Shown: positions 30,538 to 43,211, numbered from the stretch's first letter. The stretch is 64,000 nucleotides of DNA from Paracoccus gahaiensis (GCF_005048225.1 NZ_SUNI01000001.1:434001-498000), one strand, 5' to 3'. The notes: a model not told the origin generated them from the letters alone. Program-made: numbers and translations.

Positions 30538-30620
30538 GCCGCCATCCTCCGTCCGATTCGCTCGAGCCTAGTCAGCGCCACGGGCGATTGCACGGGGTTT
30601 CTGCGCCTGCAGCATCGGCC

Positions 30621-30941
30621 TCAGGGATAGACCGACTGCACCTCGTACATCACCGGCTCGAAGCTTTTGCACATCTCGTGGATCTGGCGGTTGCGGCGGC
30701 GCATCTCGGGATCGCGCAGCATGCCCTGATAGTCGCGGCGGTCGCGCCACTGGGAATAGGTGGCGATGCGGGTCTGCGCGTCGTTCAGGTGGATCGCGCC
30801 GCCCAGGCAGCCGGGGCGCTCGCTGATCACCTCGGCCCAGGCCGCGGTCAGCAGATCCAGCACGTCCTGCGCGCTGCCGGGGGTGACCTCGAAGGTGGTG
30901 ATGACGGTCTGGCCGTCGAAGGCGGCGGTGATCTGGGGCAT
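30621..30941 (-). CDS. Antibiotic biosynthesis monooxygenase (ABM) domain protein
   Basis: The 106-residue protein fits a single ABM ferredoxin-like domain: TVITTFEVTPGSAQDVLDLLTAAWAEVISERPGCLGGAIHLNDAQTRIATYSQWRDRRDYQGMLRDPEM. Members act as small dimeric monooxygenases or heme-degrading enzymes; no His/Asn heme-site pattern stands out. It lies 84 bases upstream of the parA-like gene on the same strand. Confidence 0.83.
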   Translation of the reverse strand: MPQITAAFDGQTVITTFEVTPGSAQDVLDLLTAAWAEVISERPGCLGGAIHLNDAQTRIATYSQWRDRRDYQGMLRDPEMRRRNRQIHEMCKSFEPVMYEVQSVYP

Positions 30942-31073
30942 GGGCTGGCCTTCCTTCAGGCAGGGCTGGGGCCTTCAGCCTAGAGCGGCGCGCGGCCCGT
31001 GCAAGCGCGATGCGTCATTGCGGGGCGATTGCAGGACGTGCAAGCTGTCGGCAACATCATGAGAGGATCTGCC

Positions 31074-32123
31074 ATGACACCCGTGTTCGACGGCCATAAC
31101 GATTTCCTGCAGCGGCTGGTCGGCGCGGGGCCCGAGGCGGCGCGGCTGTGGCTGCAGGGCGACGGGACGGGGCATCTGGATCTGCCGCGCATGCAGGCGG
31201 GCGGTCTGGTGGGCGGGTTCTTCGCGATCTGGATCCCCTCGCCCGCCGGCCTCTCCGACCCCGATGCGCTGCGGGCAATGGAGAACCCACCCTTCGCCCT
31301 GCTTCTGGCGGAAGAGATCCCCCATGACGCCGCCCTGCCCCATGCCTTTGCCCAGGCTGCGGCCCTGCTGGCGCTGGAGCGGACGGGCACGCTGCGGGTG
31401 GTGCGCGACGCGGCCGGGCTGCGCGCCTGTCTGGCCGAGGGGCGCATCGCCGCCGTGATGCATATGGAGGGCGCCGAGGCGATCCGCGACAGGGACGCGC
31501 TGCATCTGTGGCACGCGGCGGGGCTGCGGTCCTTGGGTCCGGTCTGGTCGCGGCCCACGCGCTATGGCCACGGCGTGCCCTTCGCCCATCCCGCCGGCCC
31601 GGATATCGGCGAGGGGCTGAGGCCCGCCGGGATCGCGCTGGTCGCCGAGTGCAACGCGCTTGGCATCCTTCTGGACCTGTCGCATCTCAATCAGGCGGGG
31701 TTCGACGATGTGGCCCGCCTGTCGGATGCGCCGCTGGTGGCCAGCCACAGCGCGGTCCATGCGCTTTGCGAAAGCAGCCGCAACCTGACCGACCGGCAGC
31801 TGCGCCAGATCGCGGACAGCGGCGGGCTGGTGGGGCTGAACTTCGCCTCCAGCTTCCTGCGCCCGGACGGGCGTCGGCAGCCTCTGGAGGAGCTGGGCGT
31901 GGTGATCCGGCATCTGGATCACCTGCTGGCGATCCTGGGCGAGGACGGCGTGGCGCTTGGGTCGGATTTCGACGGCGCCTTGATGCCGCGCGATCTGGCC
32001 GATGCTGCCGCCCTGCCCCGGCTGATCGCGGCGATGGAGGCTGCGGGCTATGGCACGAAGCTGATCGCCAAGATCGCCTGCGACAACTGGATCGCCATGC
32101 TGGAGCGGGTCTGGGGGCGCTGA
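31074..32123 (+). CDS. Dipeptidase (M19 family)
   Basis: The 349-residue protein starts MTPVFDGHNDFLQRL with the metal-binding HND, then HMEGAEAI, LLDLSHLNQAGFDDVARLSDAPLVASHSAVHALCESSRNLTDRQL and LGSDFDGALMP, all M19 dipeptidase landmarks. It lacks a signal peptide, unlike the other M19 gene in the window, and so is probably cytoplasmic. GAGAGGA supports the ATG at 31074 over one 15 bases upstream. It hydrolyses dipeptides, possibly with D-amino acids. Confidence 0.9.
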   Translation: MTPVFDGHNDFLQRLVGAGPEAARLWLQGDGTGHLDLPRMQAGGLVGGFFAIWIPSPAGLSDPDALRAMENPPFALLLAEEIPHDAALPHAFAQAAALLALERTGTLRVVRDAAGLRACLAEGRIAAVMHMEGAEAIRDRDALHLWHAAGLRSLGPVWSRPTRYGHGVPFAHPAGPDIGEGLRPAGIALVAECNALGILLDLSHLNQAGFDDVARLSDAPLVASHSAVHALCESSRNLTDRQLRQIADSGGLVGLNFASSFLRPDGRRQPLEELGVVIRHLDHLLAILGEDGVALGSDFDGALMPRDLADAAALPRLIAAMEAAGYGTKLIAKIACDNWIAMLERVWGR

Positions 32124-32163
32124 AGCCTGAGCGGGACGGCAAGCGTCGCCCCGCGGGTTTCGG

Positions 32164-33444
32164 TCACTCGTCGCTGTCGGCCTGATCCTCGGGCGCGTCG
32201 ATCTGGGCCATCGCGATCATCTGCGCCAGTTCGGGATCGGTCTGCAGATCGGCCAGGTCGAACCGCTCGGTCAGGCTTGAGGGAGACAGTTCCACCCCGC
32301 TGATGACCTGTGCGCCCGGCGCGGCGGGGCCGTAGGTCTGGCCGTTCACCGCGAAATAGACCGCGCCGGAATTGCCCGTCCGCAGGACCGGCGGCTGCTC
32401 CAGGGGCGGCAGGGCGAAGCGTTCGCCCGCATCCATGATCTTTTCCAGAAGCACCGTGCCATCGGCCGAGGTCACGCGCACCCAAGCCGGGCGCACGGAC
32501 AACAGCTCCAACCCTGGCGCATCCGGGGCCAGCGTGCGCACGCCGCCCTCGACCGGCGCCTCGGCAACCTGCTGGGCGCCGGGCGTGGCGGGCTGGGATT
32601 GCACGGCATCGGGCGCGGGCTGCGGCACCTCGGTCACGCTGCCGGCGGAGGCGATCACATCCTCGACCGAAGTGGCGCCGCTCAGCAGGCCGGGGTCGAT
32701 GGCGGCGATGGGGCCGTCGCGCGCGGTCATCAGCGGCGCCTCGAGGATCTGCGGGCGATAAAGCCGGTCCAGCGCCTCGGGCTGCGGCAGGGTCTGGGCC
32801 AGATCGCCCACCGCCGCGCCTTCGAGGGTCGGGTCGGACAAGCCCGCACCCTGAGTCGGGTCCAGTTCGGCCACCACGGCGGGCACATCGTCGCCCGGCG
32901 TCAGGGTGACACGCTGCACCTCCTGCAGAAGCGACCAGGATCCATAGCCGAGGCCGCCGATCAGCGCGATCAGCACCGCGATGGCGCCGATGGCGCGCGG
33001 CTCGATCTCGGACAGGAAGCCCCGCTCTTGCGGGATGAACAGCGCGCGCGGATTGGCCAGCGCCTCGGCCGGGTCCGAGGGACGGCGCCCGGGCTTGGGA
33101 CCGGCGGCCGAGGCCGCCATGCCATGCATGGGCTGAAATCCCGATTCCTGACAGAAGCGGCGAAAGACCCAATCGGGGTCCATGCCCAGATAGCGGGCGT
33201 AGGACCGCACATAGCCCGCGATGAAGCTGGGCGTGTCGAAGGCGGAAATGTCGCAATTCTCGATCGCGGCCACGTAGGAGGCGCGAATCCGCAGCTCTCT
33301 CTGGACGTCCAGAAGGGACTTGCCCAACGTCGCCCGTTCCCCGCGCATCAGATCTCCCAAGCGGGTGTCGTCATCGAGAATATGTGCCATATCCTCCACC
33401 TGCGAGATCCCTTCTGCCGGGTCATCTGCCCGCAGCCTGCTCAT
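32164..33444 (-). CDS. RodZ-like helix-turn-helix membrane protein
   Basis: The 426-residue protein has a cytoplasmic Xre-type HTH (GERATLGKSLLDVQRELRIRASYVAAIENCDISAFDTPSFIAGYVRSYARYLGMDPDWVFRRF), a single transmembrane helix (IGAIAVLIALIGGLGYGSWSLLQ), a long Pro/Ala/Glu-rich linker and a C-terminal DUF4115 domain (LELLSVRPAWVRVTSADGTVLLEKIMDAGERFALPP). This is the RodZ architecture, linking MreB to the cell-wall machinery. It is convergent with the dipeptidase gene and upstream of no cotranscribed partner. Confidence 0.87.
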   Translation of the reverse strand: MSRLRADDPAEGISQVEDMAHILDDDTRLGDLMRGERATLGKSLLDVQRELRIRASYVAAIENCDISAFDTPSFIAGYVRSYARYLGMDPDWVFRRFCQESGFQPMHGMAASAAGPKPGRRPSDPAEALANPRALFIPQERGFLSEIEPRAIGAIAVLIALIGGLGYGSWSLLQEVQRVTLTPGDDVPAVVAELDPTQGAGLSDPTLEGAAVGDLAQTLPQPEALDRLYRPQILEAPLMTARDGPIAAIDPGLLSGATSVEDVIASAGSVTEVPQPAPDAVQSQPATPGAQQVAEAPVEGGVRTLAPDAPGLELLSVRPAWVRVTSADGTVLLEKIMDAGERFALPPLEQPPVLRTGNSGAVYFAVNGQTYGPAAPGAQVISGVELSPSSLTERFDLADLQTDPELAQMIAMAQIDAPEDQADSDE

Positions 33445-33552
33445 TGCCTATGCCTCGTCGCCCGTTATGTGAGGGCCGCGAATCGCACGCCCTCAAGTCT
33501 TCTTAAATCAGAGAGTATCACGCAGGCGAGAGCAGTTCATCCGTGGATTGAG

Positions 33553-34782
33553 TTACGCGCTCAATTCCGCGCGATTCAGGGCGCAGTGCGACCAAAGCGC
33601 ATCCATCGCGCGAACCAGATGGTCGATCTGCTTGGGATCATGCACCGGCGAGGGGGTGAAGCGCAGGCGTTCCGTCCCGCGCGGGACGGTGGGAAAGTTG
33701 ATCGGCTGGACGTAGATGCCGTAATCCTGCAGCAGCATGTCGGACAGCGCCTTGCAATGCACCGGATGACCGACATGGACCGGCACGATATGGCTGCCAT
33801 GGTCGATGATCGGCATGCCGAGCGATTTCAGCCGCATCTTGAGGATGCGGGCATGCAACTGCTGTTCGTCGCGCAGCTTCTGCCCCTCGGGCGTCTTCAG
33901 CAGCGCGATCGAGGCCGCGGCCCCGGCGGCCACGGCGGGCGGCAGCGAGGTGGTAAAGATGAAGCCCGGCGCATAGGAGCGGATCGCGTCGCACATCTTC
34001 TCGCTGGCCGCGATATAGCCGCCGAAGACGCCGAAGGCCTTGCCGAGCGTGCCGTTGAGGATGTCGATGCGTCCGGCCAGCCCGTCGCGCTCCGCCACGC
34101 CGCCGCCGCGCGGGCCGTACATGCCAACCGAATGGACCTCGTCCAGATAGGTCAGCGCGCCGAATTCCTGCGCCAGATCGCAGATCGCCCCGATCGGGGC
34201 GAAATCGCCATCCATAGAATAGATCGACTCGAAGGCGATCAGCTTGGGCGCGTCGGAATCGTCGGCCTCCAGCAGGGACCGCAGATGGGCCAGGTCGTTG
34301 TGGCGAAAGATGCGCTTGGCGCCGCCATGACGCTTGATCCCCTCGATCATCGAGGCGTGGTTCAGCTCGTCCGAATAGATGATCAGCCCGGGGAACAGCT
34401 TGGGCAGCGTCGACAGCGTCGCATCATTGGCGATGTAGGCGCTGGAGAAGACCAGCGCGGCCTCCTTGTCATGCAGGTCGGCCAGCTCGGTTTCCAGGCG
34501 CTTGTGATAGACCGTGGTGCCCGAGATGTTGCGCGTGCCGCCCGAACCCGCGCCGGTTGCATCCAGCGCCTCGTGCATCGCCTGCAGCACGACCGGATGC
34601 TGGCCCATGCCCAGATAATCGTTGCCGCACCAGACGGTGATGTCTTGGCGTTCGCCGTCGGGACGGTTCCACACGGCCTTGGGGAACTTGCCCTTGGCCC
34701 GCTCGATATCGATGAAGGTGCGATAGCGCCCTTCTTCGTGAAGGCGTGAAATGGCCTGATCCAGAGCGGCGTCGTACTTCAT
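33553..34782 (-). CDS. hemA: 5-aminolevulinate synthase
   Basis: The 409-residue PLP enzyme condenses glycine and succinyl-CoA, the first step of C4 tetrapyrrole synthesis. Lys248 in [15 protein letters not shown] is the PLP-binding residue; [13 protein letters not shown] and [17 protein letters not shown] are family landmarks. The ATG at 34782 ([11 protein letters not shown]) fits the family start. An FNR-like box at 34845-34858 lies 63 bases upstream, consistent with oxygen control known for Rhodobacter hemA. Confidence 0.97.
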   Translation of the reverse strand: MKYDAALDQAISRLHEEGRYRTFIDIERAKGKFPKAVWNRPDGERQDITVWCGNDYLGMGQHPVVLQAMHEALDATGAGSGGTRNISGTTVYHKRLETELADLHDKEAALVFSSAYIANDATLSTLPKLFPGLIIYSDELNHASMIEGIKRHGGAKRIFRHNDLAHLRSLLEADDSDAPKLIAFESIYSMDGDFAPIGAICDLAQEFGALTYLDEVHSVGMYGPRGGGVAERDGLAGRIDILNGTLGKAFGVFGGYIAASEKMCDAIRSYAPGFIFTTSLPPAVAAGAAASIALLKTPEGQKLRDEQQLHARILKMRLKSLGMPIIDHGSHIVPVHVGHPVHCKALSDMLLQDYGIYVQPINFPTVPRGTERLRFTPSPVHDPKQIDHLVRAMDALWSHCALNRAELSA

Positions 34783-34844
34783 TGCGGGCGATCCCTTGCG
34801 TAGCTGGCTGGGTGCGATCATTCTCCGACCGCGCGCTGATTGCC

Positions 34845-34858
34845 TTGATAGAGGTCAA
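34845..34858 (-). promoter_or_regulatory. FNR/FnrL-like box between hemA and the M20 peptidase gene
   Basis: TTGAT-AGAG-GTCAA differs from the FNR consensus TTGAT-N4-ATCAA at one position and is close to FnrL sites of Rhodobacteraceae. It lies in the divergent promoter region, 63 bases from the hemA start and 87 from the peptidase start. Confidence 0.65.
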
Positions 34859-34945
34859 AGCGCGAAGAAAACAGGCCGAAAACGTCGCAATTCGACGAAA
34901 GGGGCAGGCATGGACCCGAGATCTTCGGTACAAAAGGTAGAAATC

Positions 34946-36331
34946 ATGGGCAATGACGCAAGACTGCAGGACATCCTGACGCATCTGGACGAGGGCCTGG
35001 AGGCGGGGCTGGAGCGGCTGGCCCGCTTCCTGCGGATCCCGTCAATCTCGACCGATCCGGCCCATGCGGGCGATGTGCGTGCCGCCGCCGCCTGGCTGGC
35101 GGACGAGCTTCGCGATCTGGGCTTCGAGGTCACCGTCCACGACACGCCCGGCCATCCGATGGTGACCGCCCGCAGCCAGCCTGGCGGCGCGCGGTCGCTG
35201 CTGTTCTACGGCCATTACGACGTGCAGCCCGTCGATCCCCTGGCCCTGTGGGACCGACCCCCCTTCGATCCCATCATCGAGGACACGGCCCAGGGCCGCG
35301 TCATCCGCGCACGCGGCGCCTCGGACGACAAGGGCCAGCTGATGACCTTCATCGAGGCGTTCCGCGCGTGGAAGGCGGTGCATGGCACCCTGCCCTCGGA
35401 CCTGATCCTGCTCTTCGAGGGCGAGGAAGAATCCGGCTCGCCCTCGCTCAGGCCCTTCCTGCGTGCCCATGCGGAGGATCTGCGCGCCTCGCTGGCGGTG
35501 ATCTGCGACACCGGGCGCCATGCCGACGGGCGCCCGGCGATTACCACGCAGCTGCGCGGGCTGGTGGGACAGGAGGTGGTGATCGACGCCGCCGACCGCG
35601 ATCTGCATTCGGGCAGCTTCGGGGGGCTGGCCGCCAATCCGATCATGGTGCTGGCGGCTGCCCTGGCTGCGCTGAAGGACGACCAGGGCCGCGTCACCCT
35701 GCCCGGCTTCTACGACGGGGTCGAGGATCTGGCCCCGGAACTCGCGCGCGACTGGCAGGCTTTGGGCTTTGACGCGCCCGAGTTCCTGGGCCGCGTGGGC
35801 CTGTCCACCCCCATCGGAGAGGCGGGCCGCACGGCATTGGAGATGATGTGGAACCGCCCCACGGCCGAGATCAACGGCATCGCCGGCGGCTATGCGGGCG
35901 ACGGGTTCAAGACCGTCCTGCCGGCGCAGGCCCGCGCCAAGGTCAGCTTCCGCCTGACCGGCACCCAGGACCCGGCAGCGATCCGCGCCGCCTTCCAGGA
36001 CCATGTGCGCGCCCATCTGCCCGCCGATTGCCGCGCGACCTTCCACGATCACGGCGCCAGCCCGGCCAGCGTCATGGACATCTCGGACCCGGCTTTCGGT
36101 CTGGCCAAGGAAGCGCTGAGCGAGGAGTGGGGGCAGGATGCGGCCTATATCGGCGCGGGCGGCTCGATCCCGATCGCGGGGGATTTCAAGCAGATCCTGG
36201 GCATGGATTCGATGCTGATCGGCTTTGCCCGCGACGACGACCGCATCCATTCGCCGAACGAGAAATACGATGTCGAAAGCTTCGCCAAGGGCGCCCGCTC
36301 CTGGGCGCGCATCCTGACCGCGCTGCGCTGA
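34946..36331 (+). CDS. M20 family dipeptidase/carboxypeptidase
   Basis: The 461-residue protein has the M20 metal sites in order: LLFYGHYDVQPVDP (His-Asp), RGASDDKGQ (bridging Asp), FEGEEESGSPS (catalytic and ligand Glu), AVICDTGRH and, near the end, IGAGGSIPIAGDFKQIL. It contains the dimerisation lid domain in the middle. The family hydrolyses dipeptides or N-acyl amino acids in the cytoplasm. I prefer the ATG at 34946, preceded by AAAAGGTAG; an ATG at 34910 also has a purine-rich site. Confidence 0.9.
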   Translation: MGNDARLQDILTHLDEGLEAGLERLARFLRIPSISTDPAHAGDVRAAAAWLADELRDLGFEVTVHDTPGHPMVTARSQPGGARSLLFYGHYDVQPVDPLALWDRPPFDPIIEDTAQGRVIRARGASDDKGQLMTFIEAFRAWKAVHGTLPSDLILLFEGEEESGSPSLRPFLRAHAEDLRASLAVICDTGRHADGRPAITTQLRGLVGQEVVIDAADRDLHSGSFGGLAANPIMVLAAALAALKDDQGRVTLPGFYDGVEDLAPELARDWQALGFDAPEFLGRVGLSTPIGEAGRTALEMMWNRPTAEINGIAGGYAGDGFKTVLPAQARAKVSFRLTGTQDPAAIRAAFQDHVRAHLPADCRATFHDHGASPASVMDISDPAFGLAKEALSEEWGQDAAYIGAGGSIPIAGDFKQILGMDSMLIGFARDDDRIHSPNEKYDVESFAKGARSWARILTALR

Positions 36332-36338
36332 ACGACGA

Positions 36339-36366
36339 AAGGGGCGGACCCTGCGGCCCGCCCCTT
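36339..36366 (+). terminator. Hairpin terminator after the M20 peptidase gene
   Basis: AAGGGGCGG (36339-36347) pairs with CCGCCCCTT (36358-36366). Its last bases run directly into repeat copy C, so the terminator and repeat share an edge. Confidence 0.6.
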
Positions 36367-36418
36367 CATCTTGGTCCAAATATCCCTGGGGGTCCGGGGG
36401 CTGGCCCCCGGCTTTCTT
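36365..36418 (-). repeat. Dispersed intergenic repeat, copy C
   Basis: On the minus strand it reads CCGGGGGCCAG-CCCCCGG hairpin, then ACCCCCAGGGATATTTGGAC and CAAGATGAA. It sits between convergent genes. On the plus strand the hairpin is followed by CTTTCTT and could itself act as a terminator. Confidence 0.7.
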
Positions 36419-36433
36419 CAACCCCCGGCCTGT

Positions 36434-37063
36434 TCAGCTCTCCGCCGTGGCCGTGCAATAGCTCTGGCTGGAAGTCCAGGCGGCGATGTCGGCGCGCTTC
36501 TTGGCGCTGCGCAGGGGGGCCCAGTCCCGGGCGACTCCGCGCCAGCCGCCATCGGCCCGGGCGACCGCATTGTCGCGCCCGACCTGATGCGACATGATCT
36601 TGACCGAACAGGCCATGTTGTCGGCCCCGTCGCGGATATTGCCGTCGCAGCCGTAATGCCGCCAGGTCGCGGGGGCGATCTGCATCAGGCCCAGCCAGCG
36701 CCCGCCGCCGCCCGCCGCCTGCGGATTGAAGGTGCTTTCATGGCGCGCGACCGAGGACAGGAGCCCGGCCCAGAAGGCCTTGCGCCCGGTCTGGGTCAGC
36801 GCGCGATAGTTGGGGCAGTATTCCTGGATGTCATGGGGCACGCGCGACATGATCACCACGCCCTCGCGGTCCAGCGCCTCCAGCGTCGCCCGGGTCCAGG
36901 CCTCGGAGCCGCTCTTGTCTCCCCACCGCATCGGAGGCACCTGGGCCAGGGACATCTCCTGGGCCGCGACCTCGGCCTCGACCTCGGCCTCGGAGGGACC
37001 CGACGGGGTCGCGGCGCAGGCGGCCATCAGCACAAGGGCAGCAAGGGAGAGCGCAGCGCGCAT
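36434..37063 (-). CDS. Lytic-transglycosylase-like (SLT domain) lipoprotein
   Basis: The 209-residue product starts MRAALSLAALVLMAACAATPSG, a lipoprotein signal with lipobox MAAC. The mature part has a lysozyme-like SLT fold: FWAGLLSSVARHESTFNPQAAGGGGRWLGLMQIAPATWRHYGCDG, with catalytic Glu in RHEST and the GLMQI motif. It should cleave peptidoglycan in the periplasm. A longer frame to 37303 has no signal and is rejected; GAGG lies ahead of the chosen ATG. Confidence 0.85.
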   Translation of the reverse strand: MRAALSLAALVLMAACAATPSGPSEAEVEAEVAAQEMSLAQVPPMRWGDKSGSEAWTRATLEALDREGVVIMSRVPHDIQEYCPNYRALTQTGRKAFWAGLLSSVARHESTFNPQAAGGGGRWLGLMQIAPATWRHYGCDGNIRDGADNMACSVKIMSHQVGRDNAVARADGGWRGVARDWAPLRSAKKRADIAAWTSSQSYCTATAES

Positions 37064-37360
37064 CGGGACCTCAGGGGATTGTTTCGCTGCATCCTGCCTT
37101 AGACGGTCCCGGTCCTCTGGCAAGCGACGCCGATCGAGGTCGGCGGGAACCTGCCGCACCCCTGCGACATCATGGTCGGATTCCCGCCGACGGCGAGGCG
37201 GCGGTGGTCCAAGCGCCTGCAATTTGACGCAGATTTGCAGATGCGCCGCGACCCTGCCGATTCGCGCGGCAAAGCCGGTCCGGACCGCAGCGGCCCGTGA
37301 CAATCGCGCAGGCGTGCCCTAAAAGCCCTGCCAGACCGTTTGCCGCCAACGAGGCCCGCC
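37064..37360. other. Intergenic region upstream of gatB, no gene seen
   Basis: This 297-base gap separates divergent genes and should hold promoters for both. I see no coding frame with a credible start, no RNA gene and no strong repeat; a TTGACG near 37226 is a possible -35 box without a clear -10. Confidence 0.4.
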
Positions 37361-38872
37361 ATGCTTGACCTGACCTATACCGCCCCCCAGCCCAAGGTGA
37401 TCCAGGGCGCGCAGGGAGAGTGGGAACTGGTGATCGGCCTCGAGGTCCATGCCCAGGTCGCCTCGAACGCCAAGCTGTTCTCGGGCGCCTCGACGCGCTT
37501 CGGGTCCGAACCCAACAGCAATGTGGCCTTCGTCGATGCGGCGATGCCGGGGATGCTGCCGGTGATCAACGAATTCTGCGTGGCGCAGGCCGTGCGCACC
37601 GGGCTGGGGCTGAAGGCCGCGATCAACCTGTGGTCGGCCTTCGACCGCAAGAACTATTTCTATCCCGACCTGCCGCAGGGCTATCAGATCAGCCAGCTCT
37701 ATCACCCCATCGTGGGCGAGGGCGAGGTGATCGTGGACATGGCCCCGGGCATCGCCCGCCGCGTGCGGATCGAGCGCATCCACCTGGAGCAGGATGCCGG
37801 CAAGTCGATCCACGACATGGACCCGACGATGAGCTTCGTCGACCTGAACCGCACCGGCGTCGCCCTGATGGAGATCGTCAGCCGCCCCGACATCCGCGGC
37901 CCCGAGGAGGCCGCCGCCTATGTCGTCAAGCTGCGCCAGATCCTGCGCTATCTGGGCACCTGCGACGGCAACATGCAGAACGGCAACCTGCGCGCGGACG
38001 TGAACGTATCGGTCTGCAAGCCCGGCGATTACGAGCGCTTCCAGGAAACCGGCGATTTCGGCCATCTGGGCACGCGCTGCGAGATCAAGAACATGAACTC
38101 GATGCGCTTCATCCAGGCGGCCATCGATTACGAGGCGCGGCGCCAGATCGCCATCCTGGAGGATGGCGGAAGCATCGTGCAGGAAACCCGCCTCTACGAT
38201 CCCGACAAGGGCGAGACGCGGTCGATGCGGTCCAAGGAAGAGGCGCATGACTATCGCTACTTCCCCGACCCCGACCTGCTGCCGCTGGAGATCGAGCAGG
38301 CCTGGGTGGACGACATCGCGGCCTCCATGCCTGAACTGCCCGACGAGAAGAAGGCGCGCTTCGTGCGCGACATGGGCCTGTCGGAATATGACGCCGGCGT
38401 GCTGACCGCCGAGGTCGAGAATGCCGATTACTTCGAGGCCGTGGCCGCAGGCCGCGACGGCAAGATGGCCGCCAACTGGGTCATCAACGAGCTGTTCGGC
38501 CGGCTGAACAAGGAGGGGCTGACGATCGCCACCTCTCCGGTCTCGGCCACGCAACTGGGCGGGGTGATCGACCTGATCGCGGACAAGGCCATCTCGGGCA
38601 AGATCGCCAAGGACCTGTTCGAGATCCTCTGGACCGAGGGCGGCGATCCGGCGGCCATCGTCGAGGCGCGCGGCATGAAGCAGGTCACCGATCTGGGCGC
38701 CATCGAGGCGGCGGTCGACCAGATCATCGCCGACAACCCCGCGCAGGTCGAGAAGGCCAAGGCCAATCCCAAGCTGGCGGGCTGGTTCGTGGGTCAGGTC
38801 CTGAAGGCCACCGGCGGCAAGGCCAACCCGGCCGCCGTCAACGATCTGGTGGCGCAGAAGCTGGGGCTGTAA
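37361..38872 (+). CDS. gatB: Aspartyl/glutamyl-tRNA amidotransferase subunit B
   Basis: The 503-residue product has the GatB signature [46 protein letters not shown] and ELVTHTR-equivalent [23 protein letters not shown], plus the C-terminal YqeY-like tail. It amidates Glu-tRNA-Gln (and possibly Asp-tRNA-Asn) as part of GatCAB. gatA and gatC are not in the window. GAGG lies eight bases ahead of the ATG; an in-frame ATG seven codons upstream is less likely. Confidence 0.96.
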   Translation: MLDLTYTAPQPKVIQGAQGEWELVIGLEVHAQVASNAKLFSGASTRFGSEPNSNVAFVDAAMPGMLPVINEFCVAQAVRTGLGLKAAINLWSAFDRKNYFYPDLPQGYQISQLYHPIVGEGEVIVDMAPGIARRVRIERIHLEQDAGKSIHDMDPTMSFVDLNRTGVALMEIVSRPDIRGPEEAAAYVVKLRQILRYLGTCDGNMQNGNLRADVNVSVCKPGDYERFQETGDFGHLGTRCEIKNMNSMRFIQAAIDYEARRQIAILEDGGSIVQETRLYDPDKGETRSMRSKEEAHDYRYFPDPDLLPLEIEQAWVDDIAASMPELPDEKKARFVRDMGLSEYDAGVLTAEVENADYFEAVAAGRDGKMAANWVINELFGRLNKEGLTIATSPVSATQLGGVIDLIADKAISGKIAKDLFEILWTEGGDPAAIVEARGMKQVTDLGAIEAAVDQIIADNPAQVEKAKANPKLAGWFVGQVLKATGGKANPAAVNDLVAQKLGL

Positions 38873-38881
38873 GCCCCGATC

Positions 38882-38909
38882 TGCGGCCCCTCCGGGCCGC
38901 ACCCCCTTT
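38882..38909 (+). terminator. Probable terminator after gatB
   Basis: TGCGGCCC (38882-38889), loop CTCC, then GGGCCGCA (38894-38901), followed by CCCCCTTT. Eight perfect base pairs but a weak T run. Confidence 0.5.
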
Positions 38910-38937
38910 CGGCCCCCATCCGCGACAGGACCCGCCC

Positions 38938-39264
38938 ATGCGTTTCGAATATTCCGTCATTCCGGCCCCGACCCGGACCGAGAAGGCCCGCGAGGCCAAG
39001 ACGCCGACCGACCGCTTCGCCCTGTCGCTGACGGCCGAGCTGAACCGGATGGCGGCCGAGGGCTGGGAATATCTGCGCGCCGACGTGCTGCCCAGTGAAG
39101 AGCGCAGCGGCCTGACCGGGCGCGCGACGGTCTATCACAACGTGCTGGTCTTCCGCCGTCCGCAGGCGGCGGACCCCGAGGTCAAGCGCCTGCCCCAGCC
39201 CGAGGCGACCCCTGAGACGGGCCCCATCGCGACCCCTGCCCCGACCGGCGCCGCGCCGGCCTAA
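38938..39264 (+). CDS. DUF4177 domain protein
   Basis: The 108-residue product starts MRFEYSVIPAPTRTEKAREAKTPTDRFALSLTAELNRMAAEGWEYLRAD, the DUF4177 pattern of a strand, helix and AEGWE motif, then VYHNVLVFRRP. The C-terminal third is Pro/Ala/Thr-rich and probably disordered. Function is unknown. It follows gatB by 65 bases and converges on the amidotransferase gene with a two-base gap. Confidence 0.78.
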   Translation: MRFEYSVIPAPTRTEKAREAKTPTDRFALSLTAELNRMAAEGWEYLRADVLPSEERSGLTGRATVYHNVLVFRRPQAADPEVKRLPQPEATPETGPIATPAPTGAAPA

Positions 39265-39266
39265 TT

Positions 39267-40061
39267 TCAGGCGGCGGCGCTGAGCCTTTCGGGATGGAAG
39301 GGCAGGATCTGCACCCGGTCCTTCTCGAAGATGCAGAAACTGCCCGGCGGCACCTCCTGCCAGTCGGCCTGATCGGTCTCCAGCGGTTCGGAGACCACCG
39401 CCCAGCCCTGCCGCGAGGCCGACCAGCGGTGGTACAGGGACGGCGCCTGATCGTCGCTGCTGTAGCGCAGCGCATAAAGCCGCTGCCCGTCCGAGAAGGC
39501 GCAGGCGGCGCGGACATGGGGCGCCGTGCCCCGCTGGAAGGCCAAGGCGCCCAGCTTGCCCAGGGCCCGCTCCATCGCGCCCTGCGGGTCGCTGTCCAGC
39601 CCCTTGCCCAAGGCGACCAGGAACAGCGCCTCGCTGTCGGTGGCGCCCTTGCGATGCGGATAGAACTCGTCGGGGATCAGCACGTCGGCATGGCGGCGGA
39701 ACGCCTCGTAGCCGCCGAACTGGCCGTTATGCATGAAGGACCAGCGCCCGGCGGCAAAGGGATGGCAGTTGTTGCGGCTGGTCGCCGTCCCGGTCGAGGC
39801 GCGCACATGGGCCATGAACAGATGCGAGCGGACCTGCCCCACCAGGCTGCGCAGGTTCGGGTCCGACCAGGCGGGCATGACATCGCGATACAGGCCGGGC
39901 TCGGGGCGTTCGCCGTACCAGGCGATGCCGAAGCCGTCGGCATTGACCGGCGTGGGACAGCGCGTCGCCCCCTGGCTCTGCCGGATCAGCGAATGCGCCG
40001 GACGGCTGACGATGTCTTCCAGAAAGATCGGTTCGCCCAGATAGGCGGCCCACCGGCACAT
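39267..40061 (-). CDS. Class II glutamine amidotransferase (YafJ-like)
   Basis: The 264-residue protein begins MCRWAAYLGEPIFLEDIVSRPAHSLIRQSQ with the N-terminal nucleophile Cys2 exposed after Met removal, followed by NADGFGIAWYGER and ATGTATSRNNCHPFAAGRWSFMHNGQFGGY, as in the YafJ/EgtC branch of Ntn-type amidotransferases. No ergothioneine genes are nearby, so YafJ-like with unknown substrate is the safer call. Confidence 0.87.
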   Translation of the reverse strand: MCRWAAYLGEPIFLEDIVSRPAHSLIRQSQGATRCPTPVNADGFGIAWYGERPEPGLYRDVMPAWSDPNLRSLVGQVRSHLFMAHVRASTGTATSRNNCHPFAAGRWSFMHNGQFGGYEAFRRHADVLIPDEFYPHRKGATDSEALFLVALGKGLDSDPQGAMERALGKLGALAFQRGTAPHVRAACAFSDGQRLYALRYSSDDQAPSLYHRWSASRQGWAVVSEPLETDQADWQEVPPGSFCIFEKDRVQILPFHPERLSAAA

Positions 40062-40121
40062 GCCCTGCCCCTTCGTGTCTGCTTTGTGACAGCCCTAGCA
40101 CGAAAGGATGAAGGTTTCACC

Positions 40122-40417
40122 TCATTCCGTCGCGGGCGCTGCCTCTTCCACGATCACGAGGTCGCGTTCGCTGGCGCCTTTGGCATGTGCCAATGCCGCT
40201 TGGTATTCGCTGCTGTGATAACAGGCAACCGCCGCATCAAGGCTGGGGAAGCGGGCGACCACATGGCGGGCGTGATCCGCACCCTCCAGCACGTGATAGC
40301 GCCCGGCGCGGGCCAGAAACACCCCGCCATGCGCGGCGATGGCCGGGCCGGCGCCCTGGGCATAGCGCCCATAGGCCTCAGGGTCGGTGACGGTCACATG
40401 GGCAATCCAGAGTGCGG

Positions 40418-40421
<4 letters not shown>
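40122..40421 (-). CDS. DUF1330 domain protein
   Basis: The 99-residue product starts [47 protein letters not shown] and has the DUF1330 dimeric alpha/beta-barrel pattern, ending [19 protein letters not shown]. Its ATG overlaps the alaS stop (ATGA), so translation is coupled to alaS. Function is unknown. Confidence 0.85.
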
Positions 40422-43069
<2,648 letters not shown>

Positions 43070-43211
43070 GGCAGGCCTTCATCGCAGATCGGTGGGTCCG
43101 GCCAGGCCGGTCTGGCCCCCGGTCTATCCGCGCCCCGCATCCCTGTCCAGCAATCGCCCCGCCCGCACCTTCGGGAAAAGATCCCGGCGCATCGGCCGGC
43201 CGGGGCGAAGG

